Of a stretch of 64,000 nt of DNA, positions 52,224-61,065 are shown piece by piece. The DNA is from Pelagibacteraceae bacterium AG-390-A23 (GTDB lineage Bacteria > Pseudomonadota > Alphaproteobacteria > Pelagibacterales > Pelagibacteraceae). Each line of letters begins with the position of its first letter. The first letter of the stretch is position 1. Below the pieces are notes generated by a model, which had not been told where the DNA came from, did not search any database, and saw only the letters and a program-made list of their open reading frames with translations. The translations under genes and the position numbers were made by a program. Where the stretch lies: the NCBI GenBank assembly GCA_003279775.1, contig QCGW01000004.1, positions 1 to 64,000 on the forward strand, written 5' to 3'.

Positions 52224-52653
52224 TATTTTTATATTCTCTCTTTTAATATTCTTTATTACCTCAAGTAATGCAGGAGAAATATTCGTTTCTCTTAAAAAAA
52301 ATAAGGTGAACGTACGCTATGGACCAAGTTTTGAATCTGACATCAAGTATGTTTACAAGAAAATAAATTTACCTTTAAAACAAATTGATAAAAAAGAAAA
52401 TTTTAGACGAATTATTGATTTTAAAAATAACAGCGGATGGATTCATATTTCACAATTAAAAAAAAGTAATTCAGTAATAGCCACAAAAGATAAAGTTTTA
52501 TTTAAGAAACCTACATCTTTTGCTAAACCAATTGCTCAAATAAAAGAAGGAAGATTACTAATTATAGAAAAGTGCGAACAAAATTGGTGCAAAATTACAT
52601 CAGAAGAATTTGAAGGTTGGATTAAAACAGATAATATTTGGGGACTAAATTAA
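52198..52653 (+). CDS. Exported SH3-domain protein
   Basis: Signal peptide then VSLKKNKVNVRYGPSFESDIKYVYKK...WIHISQL bacterial SH3 repeats. Confidence 0.85.
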   Translation: MKIKNLINNIFIFSLLIFFITSSNAGEIFVSLKKNKVNVRYGPSFESDIKYVYKKINLPLKQIDKKENFRRIIDFKNNSGWIHISQLKKSNSVIATKDKVLFKKPTSFAKPIAQIKEGRLLIIEKCEQNWCKITSEEFEGWIKTDNIWGLN

Positions 52654-53249
52654 TTAAAATCAGCAGATAATGAGGCTATATTTTCCTTAGATAATTTTGT
52701 GCTATGAGAATATTCTTTATGATCAATACCAAGCTCAATTTCTGAACTATTAGATTGAAATTTTTCTATTTGATCATCAGTAAAATTAAAGTGAATAAAC
52801 TGTACAGAAGAAGCTTTTCCCTCAGCAGAGGTTCTATCAACATCTTCTTCTGGGACTGCTTTAATTTTCTCACCATTTATTTTCATAAATACTGTTTCTT
52901 CTATTCCACCAACTTTTCCAAGAAAGGCAGCCCTTGAAATAGGATTATCTATTTCAAACATTAAAGTTGCAGTTAGTTCTTTGCCGTTAGGTATTAAAGG
53001 ATTGTACGCAGATAACTCATCATGAAGTTGCTCGTCACCACCTTTTTCAATGTACAACATTTCTTGTACCTGGGCTAACATTGTTTCATAACTTTCAAAA
53101 TAAAAAGTGGCATAAGGACCTAAAGCAACTCTTCTATTTTTTTTATAATCAACAATGTTTTTTCTTAATTCACGTCTCTTTTCTGTATAAACATCTAAAG
53201 GAATAATGTCTTCTTTTTGAATTTCTCTTTTTTCTCTCGGCATAATCAT
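52650..53249 (-). CDS. DUF3501 family protein
   Basis: YTEKRRELRKNIVDYKKNRRVALGPYATFYFESYETMLAQVQEMLYIEKGG; clustered with Fe-S protein and rubrerythrin. Confidence 0.85.
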   Translation of the reverse strand: MIMPREKREIQKEDIIPLDVYTEKRRELRKNIVDYKKNRRVALGPYATFYFESYETMLAQVQEMLYIEKGGDEQLHDELSAYNPLIPNGKELTATLMFEIDNPISRAAFLGKVGGIEETVFMKINGEKIKAVPEEDVDRTSAEGKASSVQFIHFNFTDDQIEKFQSNSSEIELGIDHKEYSHSTKLSKENIASLSADFN

Positions 53250-54577
53250 AAGTTATAACTTTTTGCCATCAATTCGATAGGATGTAGTGCCTCATCATTA
53301 GATATGTTTGTATCAACTTCCAACTGTTTTAAATGTTTACCAGCTAAAGGACAATCAGAAGCCATATACTTATTATTTTTGGTTTTTATTTGTCTAGCTG
53401 TAGGTCTTCCAACTTTATTTGCTAAATCATGAGTTTCTTTCATTACTCCAAAAGTTCCACCATGACCTGCACATCTTTCAACTACATCAATTTTAACGTT
53501 TGGTATTAGTTTTAACATATCTCTTGCTTTGATACCCATGTTCTGTGCCCTAGCATGACAAGCATGATGTACGGTTACTCCCCCGTCAATCTCATTTAAT
53601 CCTTCTGCTAATCCCTCATTGTTTGCAATATCCACAACATACTCATCAATATCCATAACATTTGCAGATAATTTTTTTATTTTTTCTTCGTTTGGTAATA
53701 ACAAGGGCCATTCAAATTTTAACATCAACCCACAACTAGCTGTTAAGGTTACTACTTTATATCCTTTATCAATCCATTCGACTAAATCCTTAGAAACTTT
53801 TTTTGCTTGTTCAACAACTTTTGGCAGATCAGCTTGCTCTAGAAATGGCATCCCACAACAACCAGGGTAAGCTTCCTGAACTTCTACGCCATTTTTTTTC
53901 AAAACTTTTAAAGCGGCAACACCTGTATTTTTTTTATTAAAATTTACAAAACAAGTTGAATAAATAACAACTTTTCTATCTTTAGAAGATATTTGATAAT
54001 TTATCTTATCTCTATTTTTTTTGAAAAAATTAGAAAAAGTTTCTGAGTTATATTTTGGTAACTGAACTCTTTTATCTATTCCAGTAATTGATTCTAAGAT
54101 TTTTCTAATTAATTTATTTTTAATATTTGATGCCCAATTAACTATTTTAGAGAACATGACACCAATTTTAGCGTTTCGGTCTATTTGGGCTAATTGTGTT
54201 GGTACGCTTGGTAATTTACCTAATTTTTTTTGAGCTGTTCTATATCGCAGCATTAAGTGTGGAAAATCAAGATCAAAATCATGGGGCGGAACATATGGGC
54301 ATTTGGTCATGAAGCACATATCACACAAAGTACATGCATCGACAACAGGGGCAAATTGATCGCTAGATAAGCTTTCAACATCTTCATTTTTAGATTCATC
54401 AATCATGTCAAATAACTTTGGGAAAGAGTCGCAAAGATTAAAACATCTCCTGCATCCATGACAAATATCAAACACTCTTCTCATTTCAGCATCTAGCTTT
54501 TCAGCATTTAAAAAATCGGGATGCTCAAAATCTATGGGGTGTCTTATAGGTGCACCTAAACTTCCTTCTTTACTCAT
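53246..54577 (-). CDS. Fe-S / heterodisulfide reductase (GlpC-like, CCG domain) protein
   Basis: CHGCRRCFNLCDSFP; CTLCDMCFMTKCPYVPPHDFDLDFP; PGCCGMPF; CAGHGGTFG. Confidence 0.9.
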   Translation of the reverse strand: MSKEGSLGAPIRHPIDFEHPDFLNAEKLDAEMRRVFDICHGCRRCFNLCDSFPKLFDMIDESKNEDVESLSSDQFAPVVDACTLCDMCFMTKCPYVPPHDFDLDFPHLMLRYRTAQKKLGKLPSVPTQLAQIDRNAKIGVMFSKIVNWASNIKNKLIRKILESITGIDKRVQLPKYNSETFSNFFKKNRDKINYQISSKDRKVVIYSTCFVNFNKKNTGVAALKVLKKNGVEVQEAYPGCCGMPFLEQADLPKVVEQAKKVSKDLVEWIDKGYKVVTLTASCGLMLKFEWPLLLPNEEKIKKLSANVMDIDEYVVDIANNEGLAEGLNEIDGGVTVHHACHARAQNMGIKARDMLKLIPNVKIDVVERCAGHGGTFGVMKETHDLANKVGRPTARQIKTKNNKYMASDCPLAGKHLKQLEVDTNISNDEALHPIELMAKSYNL

Positions 54578-54608
54578 ATAATTTAGTTATTTGAAATACG
54601 AATTGTTT

Positions 54609-54633
54609 TTAGTGGGCGTTAGTCGCCCACTAA
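54609..54633. other. 10-bp perfect hairpin TTAGTGGGCG-TTAGT-CGCCCACTAA
   Basis: Between the rubrerythrin stop and the Fe-S operon start; no strong T tract on the minus strand. Confidence 0.75.
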
Positions 54634-54642
54634 GTAATTTGA

Positions 54643-55059
54643 TTAGCTAATAGACTCTAAAGTTTTTTGAAATTTACCAGCGTGTGATTTTTCAGCTTTA
54701 GCTAAAGTTTCAAACCAGTCTGCGATTTCTTCAAAACCTTCTTCTCTAGCAGTCTTGGCCATGCCAGGGTACATATCTGTGTACTCATGAGTTTCACCTT
54801 CGATAGCTGAAGCTAAGTTAGCTTTAGTTTCACCAATTGGTTTGCCCGTTGCTGGGTCACCAACTTGTTCTAAGTATTCTAAATGACCATGAGCGTGACC
54901 AGTTTCACCTTCTGCTGTTGATCTAAAAACTGTAGCTACATCATTATAACCTTCGATGTCTGCTTTTTGTGCAAAGTAAAGATATCTTCTATTTGCTTGA
55001 CTTTCTCCAGCGAATGCTGCTTTTAAGTTTTCTTCTGTTTTACTTCCTTTTAAAGACAT
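54643..55059 (-). CDS. Rubrerythrin
   Basis: [50 protein letters not shown]. Confidence 0.95.
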   Translation of the reverse strand: MSLKGSKTEENLKAAFAGESQANRRYLYFAQKADIEGYNDVATVFRSTAEGETGHAHGHLEYLEQVGDPATGKPIGETKANLASAIEGETHEYTDMYPGMAKTAREEGFEEIADWFETLAKAEKSHAGKFQKTLESIS

Positions 55060-55119
55060 TATTTTTTCTCCTTTTAAATGTTACTCACCATATAATGGTT
55101 ATACTGAATATGTCAACAG

Positions 55120-55136
55120 TTTAGAATTATTATAAT
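55120..55136 (+). promoter_or_regulatory. Candidate Irr/ICE box TTTAGAATTATTATAAT upstream of rubrerythrin
   Basis: 15/16 match to the site upstream of the irr-like gene; resembles TTTAGAA-N3-TTCTAAA. Confidence 0.6.
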
Positions 55137-55165
55137 GTAGATTTTAAGTATTTGATTTGATAGAA

Positions 55166-55594
55166 TTATTTTTGAGTTTGATTATCACTCGCAACTCTAA
55201 CCAAAACTTCAACGGAATTTATTTTTTTTCCAGTTATATTTTTTCTAATATTTATTTTGTCTATATCGCTATCATCACAATCGATTAGCTCATGTGTATC
55301 TTCATCAAAAAAATGATAATGTGCTGATGTATTTGTGTCAAAATAACTTTTATGACTATCGATTGAAATTTCTTTTAGGTATCCTTTTTTTTCAAGTGCA
55401 TGAACTGTGTTATAAACTGTAGCTAGAGATATCTTTTGATTCATTTTTTCAGATAACAATTTAACCAAATCGTTAATTGTGAAATGAAAAGTTTTTTCTC
55501 TATTAAACAAAACTTCACACATTTTTACTCTTTGCTTAGTAGGTCTAAGCCCAACTTCTCTTAATTTCTCAATAAAATTGCAGTTTTTTGACAT
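55166..55594 (-). CDS. irr: Fur family regulator, Irr-like
   Basis: LREVGLRPTKQRVKMCEVLF; ISLATVYNTVHALEKKGYLKEISIDSHKSYFDTNTSAHYHFFDEDTHELIDCDD. Confidence 0.9.
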   Translation of the reverse strand: MSKNCNFIEKLREVGLRPTKQRVKMCEVLFNREKTFHFTINDLVKLLSEKMNQKISLATVYNTVHALEKKGYLKEISIDSHKSYFDTNTSAHYHFFDEDTHELIDCDDSDIDKINIRKNITGKKINSVEVLVRVASDNQTQK

Positions 55595-55599
55595 CGTTT

Positions 55600-55616
55600 T
55601 TTATAATTATTCTAAA
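55600..55616 (-). promoter_or_regulatory. Candidate Irr/ICE box TTTAGAATAATTATAAA at the irr start region
   Basis: TTTAGAA-TAA-TTATAAA on the minus strand; one mismatch in the second half relative to TTCTAAA. Confidence 0.65.
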
Positions 55617-55687
55617 GTATGAATAAAAATATAATGTTTTATTATATTATATTAGGATTAAATCAAGTATTAAGGGATCTCAAAATT

Positions 55688-56188
55688 ATGAAAAAAAACT
55701 CATACTCCTATGATGACCTAATAACTTGTGGAAATGGTGATCTTTTTGGACCTGGGAATGCAAAATTACCTCTTCCGCCAATGCTTATGTTTGACAGAAT
55801 AACTGAAATCAATGAAAATAATGGTACATTTAATAAGGGCTCTTTAAAAGCTGAATTAGATATTAAAGATGATCTTTGGTTTTTTGATTGTCATTTTAAA
55901 AAAGATCCAGTCATGCCGGGGTGCTTAGGTTTAGATGCTATGTGGCAACTGGTAGGTTTTTTTCTAGGTTGGCTAGGAAATCCTGGAAAAGGAAGAGCTC
56001 TAGGAGTGGGTACTGTGAAATTTACAGGTGAAGTATTACAGAGTGTAAAAAATGTAAGATATGAAATAGATATGAAAAAAATTATGTCTCCTGGAGGAAC
56101 AACTGTTGGGCTTGCAAATGGAATTGTTCTTGCGGATAATAAAAAAATATATTCAGCAGAAAGTTTAAAAGTAGGGTTGTTTAAATGA
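55688..56188 (+). CDS. fabA: 3-hydroxyacyl-ACP dehydratase/isomerase FabA (likely start [11 protein letters not shown])
   Basis: [52 protein letters not shown]. Confidence 0.95.
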   Translation: MKKNSYSYDDLITCGNGDLFGPGNAKLPLPPMLMFDRITEINENNGTFNKGSLKAELDIKDDLWFFDCHFKKDPVMPGCLGLDAMWQLVGFFLGWLGNPGKGRALGVGTVKFTGEVLQSVKNVRYEIDMKKIMSPGGTTVGLANGIVLADNKKIYSAESLKVGLFK

Positions 56189-57399
56189 TGAGAAGAGTAG
56201 TTATTACAGGTTTAGGAGTTGTTTCCTGTTTAGGAAATAATCAAGAAGAAGTTCATCAATCTTTATTAAATTCAAAATCAGGAATTTCTTATGCTGAAGA
56301 TTATAAAGAGCATAACCTGAAAAGCCATGTTCATGGTAAACCAAATATTAAACTTGAGGATCATATAGATAGAAAAACAATTAGATTTATGGGATCAGGC
56401 TCAGCTTACAATTATATTGCAATGAAAGAAGCTATTAAAGACTCTGGATTAGAAGAAAGTCAAGTAAGCAATTTTAAAACTGGAATTGTGATGGGCTCAG
56501 GAGGACCTTCTATAGAAAATGTAATTTTAGCTGCAGATAAAACTAGAGCGAAGACGCCAAAATTAATGGGGCCCTTTATTGTTCCAAGAACTATGGCCAG
56601 TACTGCTTCTGCAACACTTGCTGTACCATTTAAAATTAAAGGAACTAACTACACAATGAGTTCTGCATGTGCAACTAGTGGACATTGCATAGGAAATTCT
56701 ATGGAATTAATTCAAATGGGTAAACAGGATGTTGTTTTTGCAGGTGGTAGTGAAGAAATTCATTGGGCAATGACAGCAATGTTTGATGCTATGACAGCTT
56801 TATCATCAAAATATAATGACACTCCACAATCTGCGTCTAGAGCTTATGATAAAACTAGAGATGGGTTTGTAATTGCAGGTGGTGCAGGCGTATTAGTGCT
56901 TGAAGAATACGAACATGCTAAAGCAAGAGGGGCTAAAATATACGCAGAATTAACTGGTTATGGAGCAACCTCAGATGGATACGATATGGTAGCGCCATCA
57001 GGTGAAGGTGCTGTTAGATGTATGAAAATGGCAATGGCAACTGCTAAAAATAAAATTGATTACATTAATACTCACGGAACATCCACTCCTGTTGGAGATA
57101 TAACTGAACTTAATGCTATAAAAGAAACTTTTGGAGAGAACATTCCAAAAATAAGTTCAACAAAATCTTTATCAGGTCATCCTTTAGGCGCAGCTTCTGT
57201 GCATGAAGCAATTTATTGTTTAATAATGATGAAGAATAATTTCATTACAGGTTCTGCAAATATTACTGATATGGATGATGATGCTAAAAAATTTCCTATA
57301 GTTTCAAAAACTGAAACGGGAGCAACTTTAAATACAGTAATGTCAAATAGCTTTGGTTTTGGTGGGACTAATGCAGCTTTAATTTTTGAAAAGGTTTAA
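56185..57399 (+). CDS. fabB: Beta-ketoacyl-ACP synthase I
   Basis: [59 protein letters not shown]. Confidence 0.96.
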   Translation: MMRRVVITGLGVVSCLGNNQEEVHQSLLNSKSGISYAEDYKEHNLKSHVHGKPNIKLEDHIDRKTIRFMGSGSAYNYIAMKEAIKDSGLEESQVSNFKTGIVMGSGGPSIENVILAADKTRAKTPKLMGPFIVPRTMASTASATLAVPFKIKGTNYTMSSACATSGHCIGNSMELIQMGKQDVVFAGGSEEIHWAMTAMFDAMTALSSKYNDTPQSASRAYDKTRDGFVIAGGAGVLVLEEYEHAKARGAKIYAELTGYGATSDGYDMVAPSGEGAVRCMKMAMATAKNKIDYINTHGTSTPVGDITELNAIKETFGENIPKISSTKSLSGHPLGAASVHEAIYCLIMMKNNFITGSANITDMDDDAKKFPIVSKTETGATLNTVMSNSFGFGGTNAALIFEKV

Positions 57400-57402
57400 T
57401 TT

Positions 57403-58188
57403 ATGAGTTTAATGAAAGGTAAAAAGGGATTAATCATGGGTGTCGCTAATGAAAGATCTATTGCCTGGGGTATATCACAAAAACTTGCAGAGGCTGGAGC
57501 GGAGTTAGCATTTACTTATTTAGGTGATGCTCTAAAAAAAAGAGTTGTTCCTTTAGCAGAAAAATTAAATTCAAATGTTACATTTAGTTGTGATGTTGAA
57601 AAAAAAGAGGAAGTAGTTAAATTATTTGATGATATCAAATCCCAATGGGGTGAAATCGATTTTGTAGTTCATGCAGTTGCTTTTTCAGATAAATCAGAGT
57701 TATCAGGTGAGTATCTAAATACGACAAGAGAAAATTTTTTAAGAAGTATGTTAATTTCTTGTTTTTCATTTACTGAAGTAGCAAAAGAAGCTTCAAAAGT
57801 AATGAAACAAGGCGGAAGTTTATTAACTTTAACTTACGAGTCTACTAAAGCAATTCCAAATTATAACGTAATGGGTGTTTGTAAATCAGCTCTTGAGGCC
57901 AGTGTTAAATATTTAGCAAGAGACTTAGGGGCCAAAGGTATGAGAGTAAATGCTATAAGTGCTGGACCTATCAAGACATTGGCTGCCTCTGCAATTGGAG
58001 ACGCAAAATTCTTATATAAATGGAATGAAGACCATTCTTTCCTTAAGAGAAATGTAGATATCCATGATGTTGGAAATTCAGCATTATATCTATTAAGTGA
58101 CCTTGCAAACGGAGTTACTGGTGAAATTCACTACGTAGATGCTGGATATAACAAGGTTGGGATGCCGGATCCAAAGAACATCACTTAG
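57403..58188 (+). CDS. fabI: Enoyl-ACP reductase FabI
   Basis: GLIMGVANERSIAWGISQKLAEAGAELAFTYLGD; YNVMGVCKSALEASVKYLARDLG; RVNAISAGPIKTLAASAI. Confidence 0.97.
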   Translation: MSLMKGKKGLIMGVANERSIAWGISQKLAEAGAELAFTYLGDALKKRVVPLAEKLNSNVTFSCDVEKKEEVVKLFDDIKSQWGEIDFVVHAVAFSDKSELSGEYLNTTRENFLRSMLISCFSFTEVAKEASKVMKQGGSLLTLTYESTKAIPNYNVMGVCKSALEASVKYLARDLGAKGMRVNAISAGPIKTLAASAIGDAKFLYKWNEDHSFLKRNVDIHDVGNSALYLLSDLANGVTGEIHYVDAGYNKVGMPDPKNIT

Positions 58189-58255
58189 TTTTATAAAATA
58201 TATTGATCATATCAGTTAAAAAAGCTACTGGAAATTATCCTAAACTAAAAATTAA

Positions 58256-58285
58256 AAACCCCAAGAATTCTCATTCCAGGGGTTT
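58256..58285 (-). terminator. Intrinsic terminator for pnp (between convergent fabI and pnp)
   Basis: AAACCCC-AA-GAAT-TCTC-ATTC-CA-GGGGTTT stem; T-rich downstream on the minus strand. Confidence 0.8.
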
Positions 58286-58305
58286 AAAAAATTAAATTTA
58301 TATTA

Positions 58306-60378
58306 TTATTCAGCAGCTTGTTTCATAGAAAGTTTAACTTTACCTCTATCGAAACCAATTACTTTGACTTTTACTTCGTCGCCTTCTTTGACAACGTCAG
58401 TTACTTTAGCAACTCTCTTGTCTGCAAGTTCCGAGATATGAACCAGTCCATCTTGTTTTCCTAAGAAATTAACAAATGCACCAAACTCCATAATCTTCAT
58501 TACTTTACCAGAATAAATTTTGTTTAATTCTGCTTTTGCAGTGATGTCTTTAATCATTTGCATTGCGATGTTTCTAGACTCTTCGTCTGGAGCGGCAACT
58601 GTTACTACACCTTCATCATTTACATCTACTTTTGCACCTGATTTTTCAACGATCTCTCTGATCGTTGCTCCACCTTTTCCAATAACAGCTGCAATGTCTT
58701 TTTTATCAACATTAACCTGTTCCATTTTAGGAGTATGTTTTCCAACATCAGATCTAGAAGCTGATAATGCTTTATTCATTTCACCTAAGATATGAACTCT
58801 TCCATCTTTAGCTTGGCTTAATGCCTGCTCCATAATTTCAAATGTAATACCTGTAATTTTGATATCCATTTGAAGAGAAGTAATTCCGTCTTTAGTTCCA
58901 GCAACTTTAAAGTCCATGTCACCAAGGTGATCTTCATCACCTAAAATATCTGATAGAACACTAAAATCATCACCTTCTTTAATTAATCCCATTGCAATAC
59001 CTGCAACTGGCTCTTTTATTGGTACTCCAGCATCCATTAATGCTAAAGATGTTCCACAAACGGTAGCCATTGAAGAAGAACCATTAGACTCAGTAATCTC
59101 TGAAACTACTCTAAAAGTATATGGAAATGCTTCTTTTGTTGGTAATGAAGAATTGATTGCTCTCCAAGCTAATTTACCATGTCCGATTTCTCTTCTACCA
59201 GTTCCAATTCTTCCAGTTTCTCCAACAGAAAAAGGAGGAAAATTATAGTGAAGCATAAATCGTTCTCTTTGTAATCCATCTAAACTTTCAATTCTTTGTT
59301 CGTCATCAGATGTTCCTAAAGTTGCTACAACTATTGCTTGAGTTTCTCCCCTAGTAAACAACGCAGAACCATGTGCTCTTGGCAAAACACCCACTTCACA
59401 TTCGATAGGTCTTACATCGGATAAACCTCTTCCATCAATTCTATTTTTATTTTTTAGAATGTCTGTTCTAACAATCGATTTTTCAAGATTTTTCAACTGG
59501 CTGTTAACATCTAGATCAGTGTAATTTTCATCCTCCTCATAAAGTTTTTTAGCTTTATCAGTAATTTCTGAAATTTGATTTGATCTATCTTGTTTATCTC
59601 TTGTTGCAAAAGCTTTTTTTAGATCTTCTGTAAAAGTTTCCTCAAGTTTTTTCTTAACTTCTGATAGATCTTTCTTTTCAACAGTCCACTCAGGTTTTCT
59701 ACATTCTTTTGCAAGTTCCTCAATCATCTCAATTACTGGAACAAAGCCTTCATGACCAAATTTAACCGCGTTTAACATTTCTTCTTCTGTTAAACCACTT
59801 GCTTCAGACTCAACCATAAGCACAGCATCTTTTGTACCTGCTACAACTAAATCTAATTTTGATTTTTCTAAATCTGTTTTTGATGGATTTAGAACATATT
59901 TGCCATCGATAAATCCAACTCTTGAAGCTCCTACAGGACCCATAAATGGCATTCCTGATATAGCCAATGCTGCTGATGAAGCAGTGATTGATAAAATATC
60001 TGGTTCATTTTCTTTATCGTATGAAATTACTGTTGGTAATAACTGTACTTCATTTTTAAATTCATCAGGGAACAAAGGTCTGATTGGTCTATCAATTAAT
60101 CTAGAGATTAATGTTTCACTTTCAGTTGGTCTTGCTTCTCTTTTAAAATACCCACCTGGAATTTTTCCAGCTGCATAATATTTTTCTTGGTAATTTACAG
60201 ATAATGGAAAGTAATCCATATCAGGATTTACTTTTTTTGCTCCTACTACTGTTGCTAGTACGACTGTCTCTCCACATTTTGCGATTATTGCACCGTCCGC
60301 CTGTCTTGCTACTTTACCTGTTTCTAAACTTATCTTCTTTCCCGCTACTTCAATTTCCTTCTTGTATACTTTAAACAT
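58306..60378 (-). CDS. pnp: Polyribonucleotide nucleotidyltransferase
   Basis: 690 aa; [28 protein letters not shown] and S1 domains [37 protein letters not shown]. Confidence 0.98.
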   Translation of the reverse strand: MFKVYKKEIEVAGKKISLETGKVARQADGAIIAKCGETVVLATVVGAKKVNPDMDYFPLSVNYQEKYYAAGKIPGGYFKREARPTESETLISRLIDRPIRPLFPDEFKNEVQLLPTVISYDKENEPDILSITASSAALAISGMPFMGPVGASRVGFIDGKYVLNPSKTDLEKSKLDLVVAGTKDAVLMVESEASGLTEEEMLNAVKFGHEGFVPVIEMIEELAKECRKPEWTVEKKDLSEVKKKLEETFTEDLKKAFATRDKQDRSNQISEITDKAKKLYEEDENYTDLDVNSQLKNLEKSIVRTDILKNKNRIDGRGLSDVRPIECEVGVLPRAHGSALFTRGETQAIVVATLGTSDDEQRIESLDGLQRERFMLHYNFPPFSVGETGRIGTGRREIGHGKLAWRAINSSLPTKEAFPYTFRVVSEITESNGSSSMATVCGTSLALMDAGVPIKEPVAGIAMGLIKEGDDFSVLSDILGDEDHLGDMDFKVAGTKDGITSLQMDIKITGITFEIMEQALSQAKDGRVHILGEMNKALSASRSDVGKHTPKMEQVNVDKKDIAAVIGKGGATIREIVEKSGAKVDVNDEGVVTVAAPDEESRNIAMQMIKDITAKAELNKIYSGKVMKIMEFGAFVNFLGKQDGLVHISELADKRVAKVTDVVKEGDEVKVKVIGFDRGKVKLSMKQAAE

Positions 60379-60430
60379 TTCATTTCCATTTCGTTTCGTT
60401 CGTTTCGTTCCATTCCGTTCTATCTATCTT
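60379..60430 (-). promoter_or_regulatory. Purine-rich repetitive pnp leader
   Basis: Minus strand AGATAGATAGAACGGAATGGAACGAAACGAACGAAACGAAATGGAAATGAA directly upstream of the pnp ATG. Confidence 0.5.
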
Positions 60431-60435
60431 GACTT

Positions 60436-60684
60436 CTATTTTCTTAAATTCAATTTCGACAGTACATTTTTGTAAGAATCCATTTTATTTTTCTTTAGGT
60501 ATTCTAACAATTTCTTTCTTCTATTTACCGCTCTCAACAATCCAACAGATGAATGTTTATCCTTTTTGAATTGCTTAATATGTTTAGAGAGAGTTTCAAT
60601 TTTCTCTGTTAGCAAAGCTATCTGTATCTCTGAAGATCCAGTATCTTTATCATGCATTGCTAATTCTTGTGCCTTTTTGTTCAT
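60436..60684 (-). CDS. rpsO: 30S ribosomal protein S15
   Basis: DTGSSEIQIALLTEKIETLSKHIKQFKKDKHSSVGLLRAVNRRKKLLEYLKK. Confidence 0.97.
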   Translation of the reverse strand: MNKKAQELAMHDKDTGSSEIQIALLTEKIETLSKHIKQFKKDKHSSVGLLRAVNRRKKLLEYLKKNKMDSYKNVLSKLNLRK

Positions 60685-60696
60685 GCCTCTTTCTTC

Positions 60697-61065
60697 CTAT
60701 TTATTTGTTTGTTTTATTAAGTTTTCTATTTTTTCCGCATACTCAAAAGATTCGTCTTTTCTAAAAAGTAATTTTGGTAAAAATTTCATAACCACTTTTT
60801 GTGATAAAATTTTTCTAATTAAAAATGAGTATTCCTTTAAAACATTAATTGTTTCCTCCGCATCTTTTCCACCCAATGGAAGAACATATGCTTTAGCAAT
60901 TTTTAAATCGGGACTCATTCTAACCTCAGTAACTGTTATAGTGTTTGTTTCTAAGTTCGGCACCTTAGCCTCATTTCTAATAAAAATCATGCTTAAAGAC
61001 TGCTTAATCATTTCACCAACTCTTAACTGTCTTTGTGACACTGGTTTTCCTATTCTATCTGCCAT
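60697..61065 (-). CDS. rbfA: Ribosome-binding factor A
   Basis: SQRQLRVGEMIKQSLSMI; VTEVRMSPDLKIAKAYVLPL. Confidence 0.94.
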   Translation of the reverse strand: MADRIGKPVSQRQLRVGEMIKQSLSMIFIRNEAKVPNLETNTITVTEVRMSPDLKIAKAYVLPLGGKDAEETINVLKEYSFLIRKILSQKVVMKFLPKLLFRKDESFEYAEKIENLIKQTNK

